The notes under the pieces: model-generated
Database searches by the model: none
What the model was told of the DNA's origin: nothing
What the model saw: only the letters and a program-made list of their open reading frames with translations
Position numbers and translations under genes: made by a program
From: Chitinophagaceae bacterium
GTDB taxonomy: Bacteria; Bacteroidota; Bacteroidia; Chitinophagales; Chitinophagaceae
Assembly (NCBI GenBank): GCA_016722465.1
Contig: JADKJC010000013.1
Span: 248,001-312,000 of the forward strand
Direction of reading: 5' to 3'
DNA length: 64,000 nt
Shown: positions 1 to 8,924 of the stretch, one piece after another
How the letters are laid out: each line of letters starts with the position of its first letter
Numbering within the stretch: position 1 is the stretch's first letter

Positions 1-309
1 CAGTTCAAACTTTCCTATACAGATGCAGAGGGTGACCTGCAGGATTCCATCTATGTAGAAAAATACGGTATCAATTGTGAACTGAGCAGGTTTAAAGCTT
101 ATTACCTGATGCCCGAATTTCCTGTGGTTAAAAACAGTGAAGGTGATATCATTGTTTCTTATGGCTATGGTGTTTCAAATTATCCACTGATACAGTCTCC
201 GCAATGCTCCGGCAAAAACGATACCTGTTATTTCCTTTTCATGATACAGGATAAAGCTAAGCACAAAAGTGATACGGTAGCTTCAGAAACGATCATCATT
301 TATCAATAA
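1..309 (+). CDS. C-terminal end of a secreted or surface protein (partial)
   Basis: The first reading frame is open from base 1 to the stop at 307-309 (102 codons), so this is the 3' end of a gene that starts outside the window. The fragment is polar, has two cysteines separated by a short loop (residues PQCSGKNDTC), no membrane segment, and alternating beta-type residues. This fits an extracytoplasmic lipoprotein or beta-sandwich. The family is not recognisable from this part. The next gene follows on the same strand and its open frame overlaps the end of this one, so the two are probably co-transcribed. Confidence 0.7.
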   Translation, partial: QFKLSYTDAEGDLQDSIYVEKYGINCELSRFKAYYLMPEFPVVKNSEGDIIVSYGYGVSNYPLIQSPQCSGKNDTCYFLFMIQDKAKHKSDTVASETIIIYQ

Positions 310-356
310 GATTCCTGCAAAAAGTTCTATATTTTATTATATCCCATGCGCTGTGG

Positions 357-1058
357 GTGGCAACCTGTGCAGCCTCACTGGTATTTCAAACCATGCAACT
401 GATTCATATACCTTTTAATATTTACCTGGTATCGTTTGTTTTTTTTGCAACTTTGTGCAGCTACAACTTCCATTATATCATGGCCGGCGCTTTTCAGCAG
501 CAAAAGATTTCCTTTAGTTTAATTTACAGCCGGTATTCTGCAGTATTTGTTTTACTCATAGGCATTACAGGGGTATTGTTCTTTTTTAGTGGAGCCCGTA
601 TCCTGCCTGGAAATGTAGCCATTGCCTTGCTGCTCACTTTTCTTTACTCTGTTCCGCTTTTTCCTTTTCCGCTGTTGGCTTTTACAAGAAAGGCCGGTTT
701 TATAAAAACACTGTTACTGGCATTTACCTGGATGTTTGTTACAGCTTACATCCCACTGGCAGAGTATGGGGTTCAGTTTACAACCATGGGTTTACTCATT
801 ATGGCCAAACGTTTTTTGTTTATGCTCATGCTCTGCATTTTGTTTGACAACAGGGATATTGCCGTGGATAAGATCCATGGGCTCAGCAGTCTCTCTACAC
901 ATCTGTCAGCAGCGCAGATGAAGTGGCTGATGTACTGTATTTTCATTTTACTGTTTGTCATGAATTTTTTACTGGGCCGGCATGCCATTAGCACAAAGCA
1001 GTTGGTTGCATTGCAGGTTGCAGCTTTTTCAACCTGGTCATTTATTTTTATTCACTGA
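357..1058 (+). CDS. UbiA-like integral membrane protein
   Basis: A 233-residue, very hydrophobic protein with about seven membrane segments (roughly residues 17-36, 58-78, 85-104, 115-133, 142-161, 190-208, 212-232). The motif FDNRDIAVDKIHG at residues 163-175 resembles the second aspartate-rich motif (DxxxD) of UbiA-type prenyltransferases. The first motif is degenerate (SYNFHY, about 35-40), so catalysis is uncertain. The listed start is a GTG. The same frame stays open upstream to about 273, and the residues before the GTG (FLQKVLYFIISHALW) would complete the first membrane helix. The true start is therefore probably a non-ATG codon inside the end of the preceding gene. Family assignment is an inference from the motif and topology. 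Confidence 0.65.
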   Translation: MATCAASLVFQTMQLIHIPFNIYLVSFVFFATLCSYNFHYIMAGAFQQQKISFSLIYSRYSAVFVLLIGITGVLFFFSGARILPGNVAIALLLTFLYSVPLFPFPLLAFTRKAGFIKTLLLAFTWMFVTAYIPLAEYGVQFTTMGLLIMAKRFLFMLMLCILFDNRDIAVDKIHGLSSLSTHLSAAQMKWLMYCIFILLFVMNFLLGRHAISTKQLVALQVAAFSTWSFIFIH

Positions 1059-1117
1059 AAAAGCAAGGCTATTTTTTTTATTATTTTATTGTAGATGGGA
1101 GCATGGTTTTAATGACA

Positions 1118-1152
1118 TTGCTTACAACTGTCGCAAGTATTTAGTTATTTTG
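1118..1152 (+). promoter_or_regulatory. Candidate promoter of the M42 peptidase gene
   Basis: A TTG at 1118 (Bacteroidota -33 element) lies 28 bases upstream of TATTTTG at 1146-1152, close to the -7 consensus TAnnTTTG. The start codon follows at 1170. Confidence 0.4.
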
Positions 1153-1169
1153 TAAAAATCAAATTTTTT

Positions 1170-2306
1170 ATGGCAAAAGCAAAAGCAAAAGCAAAACCCA
1201 AAGCAAAAGCACCCAAAAGTATTTTAACCGATGCGTCTTATTCCTTCTTAAGAAATTATATCAACAACCCTTCTCCCACTGGTTTTGAAAGCAGCGGGCA
1301 GAAATTATGGCTGGAATACATTAAACCATACACTGATTCTTTTTTCACCGATCCTTATGGCACAGCAGTGGGAGTCATCAATCCCACAGCTCCGTTTAAA
1401 GTAGTGATAGAGGCACATGCTGATGAAATCAGCTGGTTTGTAAATTATATTACACCAGAAGGGCTCATTTACCTGAAACGCAATGGCGGGGTGGATCACC
1501 AGATTGCACCTTCAATGAGGGTATTCGTTCATGGAAAGAAAGGTGCTGTAAAAGCAGTATTCGGATGGCCTGCCATTCATACCCGTATTGCCAACGATGG
1601 TAAAGAAACGCAGCCTAAAGTTGATAACCTGTTTTTAGATTGCGGCGCTTCCAGTAAAAAAGAAGTGGAAGCATTGGGAATACATATTGGTGCTGTGGTA
1701 ACTTATGAAAATGGATATGATGAACTGGCTTATGATTATTTAATCGGAAGAGCTTTTGATAACCGGGTAGGTGGTTTTATGATCGCCGAAGTGGCAAGGT
1801 TGCTGAAGGAAAATAAAAAGAAATTGCCTTTTGCGTTGTACGTAGTGAATGCGGTGCAGGAAGAGATTGGTTTGCGTGGTGCTGAAATGATTGCCAGGAG
1901 AATTAAACCGGATATTGCCATCATCACTGATGTTACGCATGATACCAGCACACCGATGATCAGTAAGATTATACAAGGCGATACCACTTGTGGCAAAGGC
2001 CCTTCATTAACATTTGGCCCTGCTGTACACAACAAACTGCTGGATGTGGTGCAGGATGTTGCTGCAAAAAATAAGATACCTGTGCAATTGCATACGGTGA
2101 GCAGAAGTACCGGCACTGACACGGATTCATTTGCTTATGCCAATGATGGTTGCCCTTCCGTACTCATCTCTATTCCGCTGCGTTACATGCACACCACTGT
2201 AGAAATGTTGCATAAGAAAGACGTGGAGAATACAGTAAAGCTGATGTATGAAACATTGCTAACGTTAACTCCAAAACCAATCTCAGTTATTTTTAAAACA
2301 AACTGA
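1170..2306 (+). CDS. M42 family metallo-aminopeptidase
   Basis: A 378-residue cytosolic dinuclear metallopeptidase of the M42 (FrvX / glutamyl aminopeptidase / PepA-like) family. It removes N-terminal residues from peptides and usually forms a dodecameric tetrahedral shell. The metal ligands and catalytic residues are visible: H83 in EAHADEIS, D197 in AFDNRVGG (bridging), E231-E232 in QEEIGLRGA (general base and ligand), D254 in ITDVTHD and H341 in RYMHTTVE. Length and motif order are normal, so an active enzyme is expected. The first 17 residues are an Ala/Lys-rich tail coded by a GCAAAA hexamer repeat, unlike typical family members and prone to length change. The gene stands alone between a membrane protein and a small coiled-coil gene. 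Confidence 0.93.
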   Translation: MAKAKAKAKPKAKAPKSILTDASYSFLRNYINNPSPTGFESSGQKLWLEYIKPYTDSFFTDPYGTAVGVINPTAPFKVVIEAHADEISWFVNYITPEGLIYLKRNGGVDHQIAPSMRVFVHGKKGAVKAVFGWPAIHTRIANDGKETQPKVDNLFLDCGASSKKEVEALGIHIGAVVTYENGYDELAYDYLIGRAFDNRVGGFMIAEVARLLKENKKKLPFALYVVNAVQEEIGLRGAEMIARRIKPDIAIITDVTHDTSTPMISKIIQGDTTCGKGPSLTFGPAVHNKLLDVVQDVAAKNKIPVQLHTVSRSTGTDTDSFAYANDGCPSVLISIPLRYMHTTVEMLHKKDVENTVKLMYETLLTLTPKPISVIFKTN

Positions 2307-2385
2307 ACTGAATATTTGCCGGTAAGAAAGGGAGTGATAAAAGGTATTGACAGCTTCTTGTCTTGTCGGCAAATGAATTTTTAAG

Positions 2386-2622
2386 ATGAAAAAAAATGTT
2401 TATTTTATTATAATGCTTGCAATGGCTGGATTGTGGCTAGTAACAATATTGATGAGAAAACATGCGGAAAGAGCAAGAGCCGTTTCAGATAAAATATTGC
2501 AGGATTTTAAAACAGTGGATGGAAGCCTTCAGAAAAGCAATGACAGTTTGCTGAAGCAAAATGACAGTACACTAAATTTATTGAAACAACTGCAGGATGC
2601 TGATTCTAGTAAATTACCGTAA
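2386..2622 (+). CDS. Small membrane-anchored coiled-coil protein
   Basis: A 78-residue protein with one N-terminal membrane helix (about residues 4-21) followed by a charged, Leu/Lys/Asp-rich segment (about 25-75) likely to form a coiled coil. No family is recognised. It looks like a small inner-membrane protein with a periplasmic or cytosolic stalk. Its last 17 bases overlap the end of the convergent surface-protein gene on the other strand. An ATG with a plausible leader starts it. Confidence 0.6.
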   Translation: MKKNVYFIIMLAMAGLWLVTILMRKHAERARAVSDKILQDFKTVDGSLQKSNDSLLKQNDSTLNLLKQLQDADSSKLP

Positions 2623-5448
2623 CAGTTCCTTTTCGCTGTATGGTAAAGTTCCTGTAAGTTATACCTTCCGCAATCCATACATAAGTTCCCGTGGCAACAT
2701 TTTTACCTTTGAACTTTCCATCCCATGCAGCACTGGTACTGGTGCTTGAATAAACAAGCTGCCCCCATCGGTTATAAATATTAAAGTAGTTGATCTTTCT
2801 GAATCCTGCAGCAGTGATGCGAAGGATATCATTGGTGCCATTGTTGTCTGGAGTAAAAGCATTGGGCACATATATTTCAGGGCCCCTGTAAGTTTTAACT
2901 TTCATGGCATCACTTGCCGGGCAACCTTCCGGTGTGCTGCTGTTTACGGGGTAGGTTATGCTGTCTCTGGTGAGTATTGCAATCGGTGCTGCTATAAATG
3001 GATCAGACAAGCCATCAACAGGTTGCCAGTTGAAAATGGTAAAGCCACTACCGTTTACATCCTTTGCAATTAACTGCAGCGGCTGGTTTATTGCTACAAT
3101 GGTGTCATTTCCAACACTCAGTTTTGCCGGAGCCCTTACAGTGATTTTTACTGAATCAGCTTTAAGCGAAGAGCAACCATTGACATCTGTAACCAGCAGG
3201 TTGAAATAAGTATCATTCAATAATGTGTCCGTAACCGGATTAGGGATGGAATCATTGTTTAAAAGAACAGCAGGCTGCCATTTGAAAAAAGCACCGCCGT
3301 TCCCCTGCAGGGTAGTAGCACCGGAATAGCAAATAGCGGCATCATTACCAGCATTGGCAACTGGAGCTTTGTTTACAAAAATGGTCACGGAATCAATGCC
3401 GTTGCAAATACCTTTAGTTCCCTTTACAAAATATTTTGTAGTGGTTACTGGTGTAGCAACAGGATTTTGCAGTGTATCATTATTCAAACCTGCTGACGGC
3501 TGCCAGGAATACCGGTCGCCATCAGCATCTGTAACAAGCATAACTGTTTTGCCTTCGCAGATCGTCGTGTCTTCCTGAGTGTTTAGCCTGAGTATATTGG
3601 TGAATGGCACAACAAAAGAACGGGGAAGTGCATTGCAGTTACTGCTGTCTTTTACATAAACCGTATAATTCCCTCTGAATAAATTGAATGTATCGTAATT
3701 ATTAAAATTGATATTGTCCAATGAATAATAATAGGGCGATACTCCACCTGTTACGGTGATCGTGGCCGTACCATCCGGCAGGCCGCTGCAGGAAGCAGCC
3801 GTTAGCGCAACATTTGTTACCTGCGGATCAGGGTGCAGCTGGCCTAAGGACAGGTTGAGTATGTCTACACAACCGGCTGCATCTTTCATCTGTAAAACAT
3901 AATTCCCTTTTACTAAATTGATGAAACTGCTGTCATTGGTAAACGGTCCGTTGTTAAACGAAAAACTAAGCGGCCGTTGCCATTCCGGCCCACCACTTAT
4001 GGTAATTTCTCCATCAGCACTGTTGCGGCAGGTCACTTTTTTTTCAGTTAACAGTAATATCTTTTTTTGCATGATGAATGCAGAATCTCTAGCCTTGCAG
4101 GTACCGGTAGTGGCCGTACAATAATAGGTGGTGCTTCCTGCAAGGGGTGTTGCCACAGGGTTTCTGATAACGAGACTACTGAGTGTATTGCTGTTATCCC
4201 ATCGGTAACCGGCATAGCCTGCAGCTGCCGATAATGGAACTGCCTGCCCCCTGCAGGTAATCGCCGAGTCGGGTATAATATTCAATGGTTCATAATCCCT
4301 TACCTGTATTTCAATGCTGTCGTTTGCCACCGGGTCGTTAAGATTGCAGTTGTAGTAAGCAATGATCTTTAATGTTTCAATGCCTTCAGCCACATTATCA
4401 ACGATGGGTTTGATGTCTAAAAATACTCTGATGCTCCTGCAGGTATTACCACTCCGGTCGGCATCAGGTTAATATCGGTGCCGTTGATGGCGGTACCGCT
4501 GTATTCCAATATCACATTGGCAGGGTCGTTACTCAGAAACGGTTTTCTTATTTTCAGTTTCCTTGTTGTACACCCTTCTACTACATACGCATGACCGTTT
4601 TCGTCAAATGGCATATCACCAGACAGCTGTATGTTTTTTGAGGTTAAACTTTTGGCTTCCAGGAATACACCACTGTCAAAGTTATCATCCACGGCATCCG
4701 TAATCACCAGCTTAAGGTGATAGGTTTGACAACTTATTACAGGGTAAGCGGCGGTTAGTACTTTGGTATGTCCATCATGTGTAAAAAAAGTATTGAAAGT
4801 ATTGTCTACATAAAAGCTCCCGTTGTTATTGCAGGATACACCATTTACATTGTTTACATTGATAATAGAAACGGGGGTATTGGTACCCGGTACCAGGGCA
4901 ATGTTTTTTGATCCTGTGATGCCCGGCCCTGAAATGAAAAAGGCAAAAGCATCATTAAAACTGCAAACGTACAATGGATCATATTCTTCCGAACTGAAGA
5001 CATACCGGAAACTGATACTGTCACCAATGGGTATGAAGTCGAATTCCAGCACACAGGCATCATATAAATTGTTCACATCCACCATTATTTCTGCAGCAAT
5101 ATCGGCATCGCCAGGCAGCCCCCATTGGTTGTCTGCCAGTACTGCATTTGCCGGTGCAACCCCATTGCCATCAACTCCATTAATGCTTCTTCCAGTAGAG
5201 GTTCTTCCGGTGGTAAGTACAATGCCGCTGTCTATATTGATATTGGTGGTGGCATCATTGTAAAAGGCGCCTGCCATCAGGCTGTCGCCGGTAAAATGAA
5301 CATTGAAAACCTGTACACCGTTGCCGGTAAGTTTCTGCGCCAGTTCTTCTGCAGTAAAGTTATTATTCACCCCAAGCTGGGCATTGCATACACCAGCAGT
5401 ATATATGCTAAAAAGTAAAAGACAGTATTTCTTGTAAAGCAGGTGCAT
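2606..5448 (-). CDS. Choice-of-anchor L / gliding-motility C-terminal (T9SS type B) surface protein, frameshifted
   Basis: Two adjacent frames read as one protein of about 940 residues. The first part (5448 to 4417) has a signal peptide (about 1-23, ending NAQ) and a choice-of-anchor L domain (NGVQVFNVHFTG, DSGIVLTTGR, FSSEEYDP). The second part continues with repeated Ig-like modules (QPSAGL, WQPVDGL) and ends in a gliding-motility-associated C-terminal domain (IYVPNAFTPDNNGTND, YNRWGQLVY, ATGTYVW). That domain directs export by T9SS type B. The break is a run of five A on the + strand (4419-4423). Adding one base joins GASEYF to LDIKPIVDN and then VAEGIETL in register. The break is therefore a single-base loss or a sequencing error. 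Role: secreted surface or adhesion protein, exact ligand unknown. Confidence 0.85.
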
Positions 5449-5541
5449 TGGTTATCTGGCTGGTATTGGCTAAAGGTAAATAAAAAGCCAGTTAACTGTT
5501 AGTGGAGGCATAAATTTTATACTGCAGCAAATGGCCGCTGA

Positions 5542-6228
5542 CTACCCAGTAATAAAACGGTAACCGATGCCTTTGATGGTGAGTATCTCAAGCCGGGTAT
5601 CATCTTTCAGGTAGCTTCTTAATTTAGTGACGTACACATCCAGGTTCCTGGAATTGAAAAAACTGTCACTGCCCCACAGCAGGTTGAGGATATCGCGGCG
5701 GTCAATGATCTTATCCCTGTTCTCATACAGCAGTTTCAGCAATTCGCTTTCCCGGAATGATAATTTTCTTTCTTCGGATTCATGTTTCAATACCTGGTGG
5801 TTCAGGTGAAAAGTATAACTGCCTATATTAACGGTTTCTTTGACAGGATCATTCGCTGGGATGTTTTTTAAACGGAGGGCATATTCAATCCTTATGATCA
5901 ATTCCTCCATGCTAAAGGGCTTGCGGATATAGTCGTTACCGCCTGTTTTAAATCCTTTTACCAGGTCTTCAGTTTGCGTTTTGGCGGTTAAAAATATGAT
6001 GGGTACCGTAGTGTTGATATTTCTTATTTCTTCAGCAATGGTAAAGCCATCTTTATAGGGAAGCATGATGTCCAGCACACAAATATCCGGTTGCAGTTCT
6101 TTAAATTGATGTGTTACGTTGTTGCCATCTGCTTCCATTATCACTTCAAAACCGCGGCTTTCCAGGCTTTCCTTTACTATCTTGCCAAGGAAAAGTTCAT
6201 CTTCTGCATATAAAATTTTAACGGCCAT
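5542..6228 (-). CDS. OmpR-family response regulator transcription factor
   Basis: A 228-residue two-component regulator. The receiver domain (about 1-120) has the acidic pocket E9-D10, the phospho-acceptor D53 in CVLDIMLP, T81 in IFLTAKT and K103 in IRKPF. The C-terminal winged-helix domain (about 130-228) contains the usual ending VTKLRSYLKDD and IKGIGYRF. It overlaps the end of the upstream histidine kinase gene by 11 bp, so the pair is co-translated and cognate. The conserved TTAACC operator at the two nearby promoters (7765-7784 and 11801-11820) has the tandem decamer geometry expected for OmpR-type dimers, so this regulator is the best candidate to bind there. That assignment is an inference. 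Confidence 0.93.
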   Translation of the reverse strand: MAVKILYAEDELFLGKIVKESLESRGFEVIMEADGNNVTHQFKELQPDICVLDIMLPYKDGFTIAEEIRNINTTVPIIFLTAKTQTEDLVKGFKTGGNDYIRKPFSMEELIIRIEYALRLKNIPANDPVKETVNIGSYTFHLNHQVLKHESEERKLSFRESELLKLLYENRDKIIDRRDILNLLWGSDSFFNSRNLDVYVTKLRSYLKDDTRLEILTIKGIGYRFITG

Positions 6229-7720
6229 CTGCTTTGGGTAATTGAATGATGAAGGTAGTTCCTTTGTTCAGTTCGCTTTCTACTTTTATGGAACCATGGT
6301 GCTGTTCAATGATGTGGGCAACATAACTCAATCCCAGACCGTAACCATGTGCATTGTGTGTATTACCCATAGGTACCCGGAAGAATTTTTCAAAGATCCT
6401 GTCCCTGTATTCCGGGGCGATACCAATGCCATTATCAGAAATGGTAAGCAGGATGTGCTCTTCCAGTTCTTTCACCACGATCCGGATCTGCGGTTTTGCT
6501 GAACTGTATTTAATGGCATTATCCACCAGGTTATACACTACGCTCAGCAAATGCAGCCGGTCTGCCTGCAGGGTTGTGATGCCTTCGCTTTTCAGGTTGA
6601 TCGTAGCATCACATTTTTCTAATTGCAGCCGCAAAGAATTTACCACTTCATCCACCACAGTGTTCAGGTCGGTTGGCTCATAGGTTATTTCAATTTCTTT
6701 TTTCTCCAGCATAGACAGCTTCAGCACTTTGTCCACCAGCAGGCTCAGTCTTTGTAATTCGTTGGATGAAATGTCGAGGTATTCTTTAGTTTTTTCCCTG
6801 TTGTGGAGGGCATTAAAATTCTTTAATGCTTCAATGGCTACGCCCACTGTAGCGATCGGGGTTTTAAGTTCATGGGTGATATTGCTGATGAAATCATTTT
6901 TAATGGCTGCCAGCCGCTGTTGTTTTATCACGGTACGGTAAAGCAACACAAATGAAAACATGGTAACGCCAACCAGGAAAAGTGAAAACAGGATCGGCAT
7001 GCTGATCTTTTTAAGCAGGTAAGTGCTGCTGTTACCAAGCTGTAACCTGTAAGTGATTGGGTTTGCAAAGCCAACGGTTACTTCTGCCATTTCCGGGTCA
7101 TCACCGTAGCCGGCCTTTTTTAACCGCAGCACAGTAAAGGGCAGGGAAAGCTTTTCTTCTTTCAGGAGTTGTGCATAGGCCAGGTTGATCTCAGGTATTT
7201 TCAGGGTATCCTGTAAAGAGTCCACACCATACAGGAACCGGAATATGCGGTTGCCATTGGGTTCTGTTTTTTCATCAAAAAAAGTTTTTGTTGTATCCAT
7301 GCCGGGTAAGGGCGGACCGGAATGGGTATTCATTGAAATAATAACATCTGAATTTACTGTGCCAATACCGTATGCGGAATCTTTGAACTTTTTTCTCAAT
7401 GTGTTGACCATTGTGATCACTTCTTCTTTGGGCAGGGCGTTTACATGTACCTGCTCTTCAAATTTCCGGTTATTTTGTACGATCATTTTGATGGTTCTCT
7501 TACCAGCCGTATCTGCTTTGTTGATGCCCGTGAGTTTTAGTTTTTGTATCTGCAGGTTTCTTACAGCGTCCTGGAACAATAAGTTGGTTTTTATTTCCAG
7601 CGACCTTTTCTCCCTGTCATAATTATTGTTGAGCCAATACAGCTGGAAACCGGTGATCACCAGCAACGTAAGGCCCATCAGTAATACAAACAGGTGAGGT
7701 ATTTTTTTCATTGAATGCAA
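6218..7720 (-). CDS. Sensor histidine kinase
   Basis: A 500-residue membrane histidine kinase. Membrane helices at about 8-30 and 240-262 flank a periplasmic sensor domain of about 210 residues. The H box is FISNITHELKTP (phospho-acceptor H283). The ATP-binding domain shows the N box (LVDNAIKYSS), G1 (DNGIGI), F box (EKFFRVP) and G2 (GYGLGLSYV). All catalytic boxes are present. It is upstream of, and overlaps, its response regulator. It is divergent from the GLPGLI gene across a 127-bp gap that holds a strong operator, so the kinase may also be autoregulated. The periplasmic sensor does not match a domain I recognise, and the stimulus (envelope or outer-membrane state) is inferred from context. 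Confidence 0.93.
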   Translation of the reverse strand: MHSMKKIPHLFVLLMGLTLLVITGFQLYWLNNNYDREKRSLEIKTNLLFQDAVRNLQIQKLKLTGINKADTAGKRTIKMIVQNNRKFEEQVHVNALPKEEVITMVNTLRKKFKDSAYGIGTVNSDVIISMNTHSGPPLPGMDTTKTFFDEKTEPNGNRIFRFLYGVDSLQDTLKIPEINLAYAQLLKEEKLSLPFTVLRLKKAGYGDDPEMAEVTVGFANPITYRLQLGNSSTYLLKKISMPILFSLFLVGVTMFSFVLLYRTVIKQQRLAAIKNDFISNITHELKTPIATVGVAIEALKNFNALHNREKTKEYLDISSNELQRLSLLVDKVLKLSMLEKKEIEITYEPTDLNTVVDEVVNSLRLQLEKCDATINLKSEGITTLQADRLHLLSVVYNLVDNAIKYSSAKPQIRIVVKELEEHILLTISDNGIGIAPEYRDRIFEKFFRVPMGNTHNAHGYGLGLSYVAHIIEQHHGSIKVESELNKGTTFIIQLPKADGR

Positions 7721-7764
7721 TTGAGATCAAAAATAATCTTTTGCAGCAATCGGTAAACGGTACA

Positions 7765-7830
7765 TTAACCTTAATTAACCTTAATGCAAGGGTTGTTAAC
7801 CTCATTTAAAACAGCACTGTGATAGTTTTG
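7765..7830 (+). promoter_or_regulatory. Operator and promoter of the GLPGLI gene
   Basis: Two adjacent perfect decamers TTAACCTTAA lie at 7765-7774 and 7775-7784. A third half-site, TTAACCTC, starts at 7796, 21 bp further on. The -7 element TAGTTTTG (7823-7830) matches the Bacteroidota consensus TAnnTTTG and lies 27 bp after the third half-site. The start codon is at 7848. The same arrangement occurs before the outer-membrane protein gene at 11737. Confidence 0.75.
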
Positions 7831-7847
7831 GTTAAAACTACAATAAT

Positions 7848-8642
7848 ATGAAAAGAGTATTTATCACAGGATTGTTTACGGCATCCATCAGCCTGTTACA
7901 GGCTCAGCAAAATGAAGGCAGGGTGATTTATGAACGTACCATGCAAATACAGATACAGTTAAATGACAATGACCAGGCGGAGCATATGATGCCCAAAAGC
8001 CGCACCGACAAGTTTGAACTGAACTTTGCCAATAACCAGTCCATCTGGAAACATGTGGATGAAGAGAGCAATGCTGATGAAGTGAATAGTGGCGGAATGC
8101 AGATCAGGGTAATGGCGCCCGGAACCGATGATATTTCATTTTTTAATTTTGACAAAGCCGGTAAAGTGGAGCAACGGGAATTGTTTGGAAAGCAATTTTT
8201 AGTTTCTGACAGCATTCGCAAACTCAACTGGAAGCTATCAGATGACACCAAAGAAATTCTTGGTCATGTTTGCCGGAAAGCCACTGCACAGCGTATTGGT
8301 AAACGTACTACCATGAACATCAATAATGGTAAAATGGAAAGAGTAGAGTTTGATGATACCACCCGTATTGTAGCCTGGTTTACTACGGATATTCCGGTAC
8401 CCGCCGGTCCTGAACTACAAGGGCAATTACCCGGATTGATCCTTGCACTGGATATGAATGACGGCAGGGTTACTTACCTGGCGATTGAATTTACTCCTAA
8501 GGCAGATATTGCTGCGATCAAAGAACCAACAAAAGGTAAAAAAGTTACACCCGAAGGGTTCACTGCTGAAAGAAATAAAATGATGGAAGAAATGCAGAAG
8601 AACAACCAGGGAGGAAATATGCAGATACGGATAAGAAATTAG
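7848..8642 (+). CDS. GLPGLI family protein
   Basis: A 264-residue exported protein of the Bacteroidota GLPGLI family (function unknown, found in the periplasm or outer membrane). A signal peptide covers about residues 1-20 (ending LQAQ), followed directly by EGRVIYERT, the usual start of the mature family. The signature is GQLPGLILALDMNDG at about 199-213, and CRKATAQ precedes it. Family members are often next to large carboxypeptidase-regulatory-domain beta-barrel proteins, as here (8925-11737). It is transcribed away from the two-component genes and is followed by a clear terminator, so it is a single-gene unit. The promoter carries the TTAACC operator shared with that beta-barrel gene. Confidence 0.9.
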   Translation: MKRVFITGLFTASISLLQAQQNEGRVIYERTMQIQIQLNDNDQAEHMMPKSRTDKFELNFANNQSIWKHVDEESNADEVNSGGMQIRVMAPGTDDISFFNFDKAGKVEQRELFGKQFLVSDSIRKLNWKLSDDTKEILGHVCRKATAQRIGKRTTMNINNGKMERVEFDDTTRIVAWFTTDIPVPAGPELQGQLPGLILALDMNDGRVTYLAIEFTPKADIAAIKEPTKGKKVTPEGFTAERNKMMEEMQKNNQGGNMQIRIRN

Positions 8643-8662
8643 ATCAATACTCAATAATGATC

Positions 8663-8688
8663 AGCCGCCTGCATAAGGCGGCTTTTTC
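8663..8688 (+). terminator. Rho-independent terminator of the GLPGLI gene
   Basis: An 8-bp stem (AGCCGCCT / AGGCGGCT) with a short loop is followed by TTTTT. It lies 20 bases after the GLPGLI stop codon. Confidence 0.85.
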
Positions 8689-8924
8689 ATTGAATGATTA
8701 TCATAAGAACTAACAGTTGAAGGGATCATTTCTTAAAGCACCTCGATGCGATATATTTGAATATTATTCATTAAAGATTCTACGATCATAGAATTGCATT
8801 ATCACGTCATGATGTGGTTTGGCTTATAAGTTAATACAAGATTTGTTTAACCCGTAATATACATACCAGGTGGGCACTAAAAAAGGCAACTGTTAAAGCT
8901 GCCCGTTAATTAAAATAGCCTGTT

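Noticed and set aside
4417..4424. Programmed -1 ribosomal frameshift in the T9SS type B protein
   Set aside because: The run TATTTTTAG does not form a proper X-XXY-YYZ slippery heptamer, and similar breaks occur in many unrelated genes of the window.
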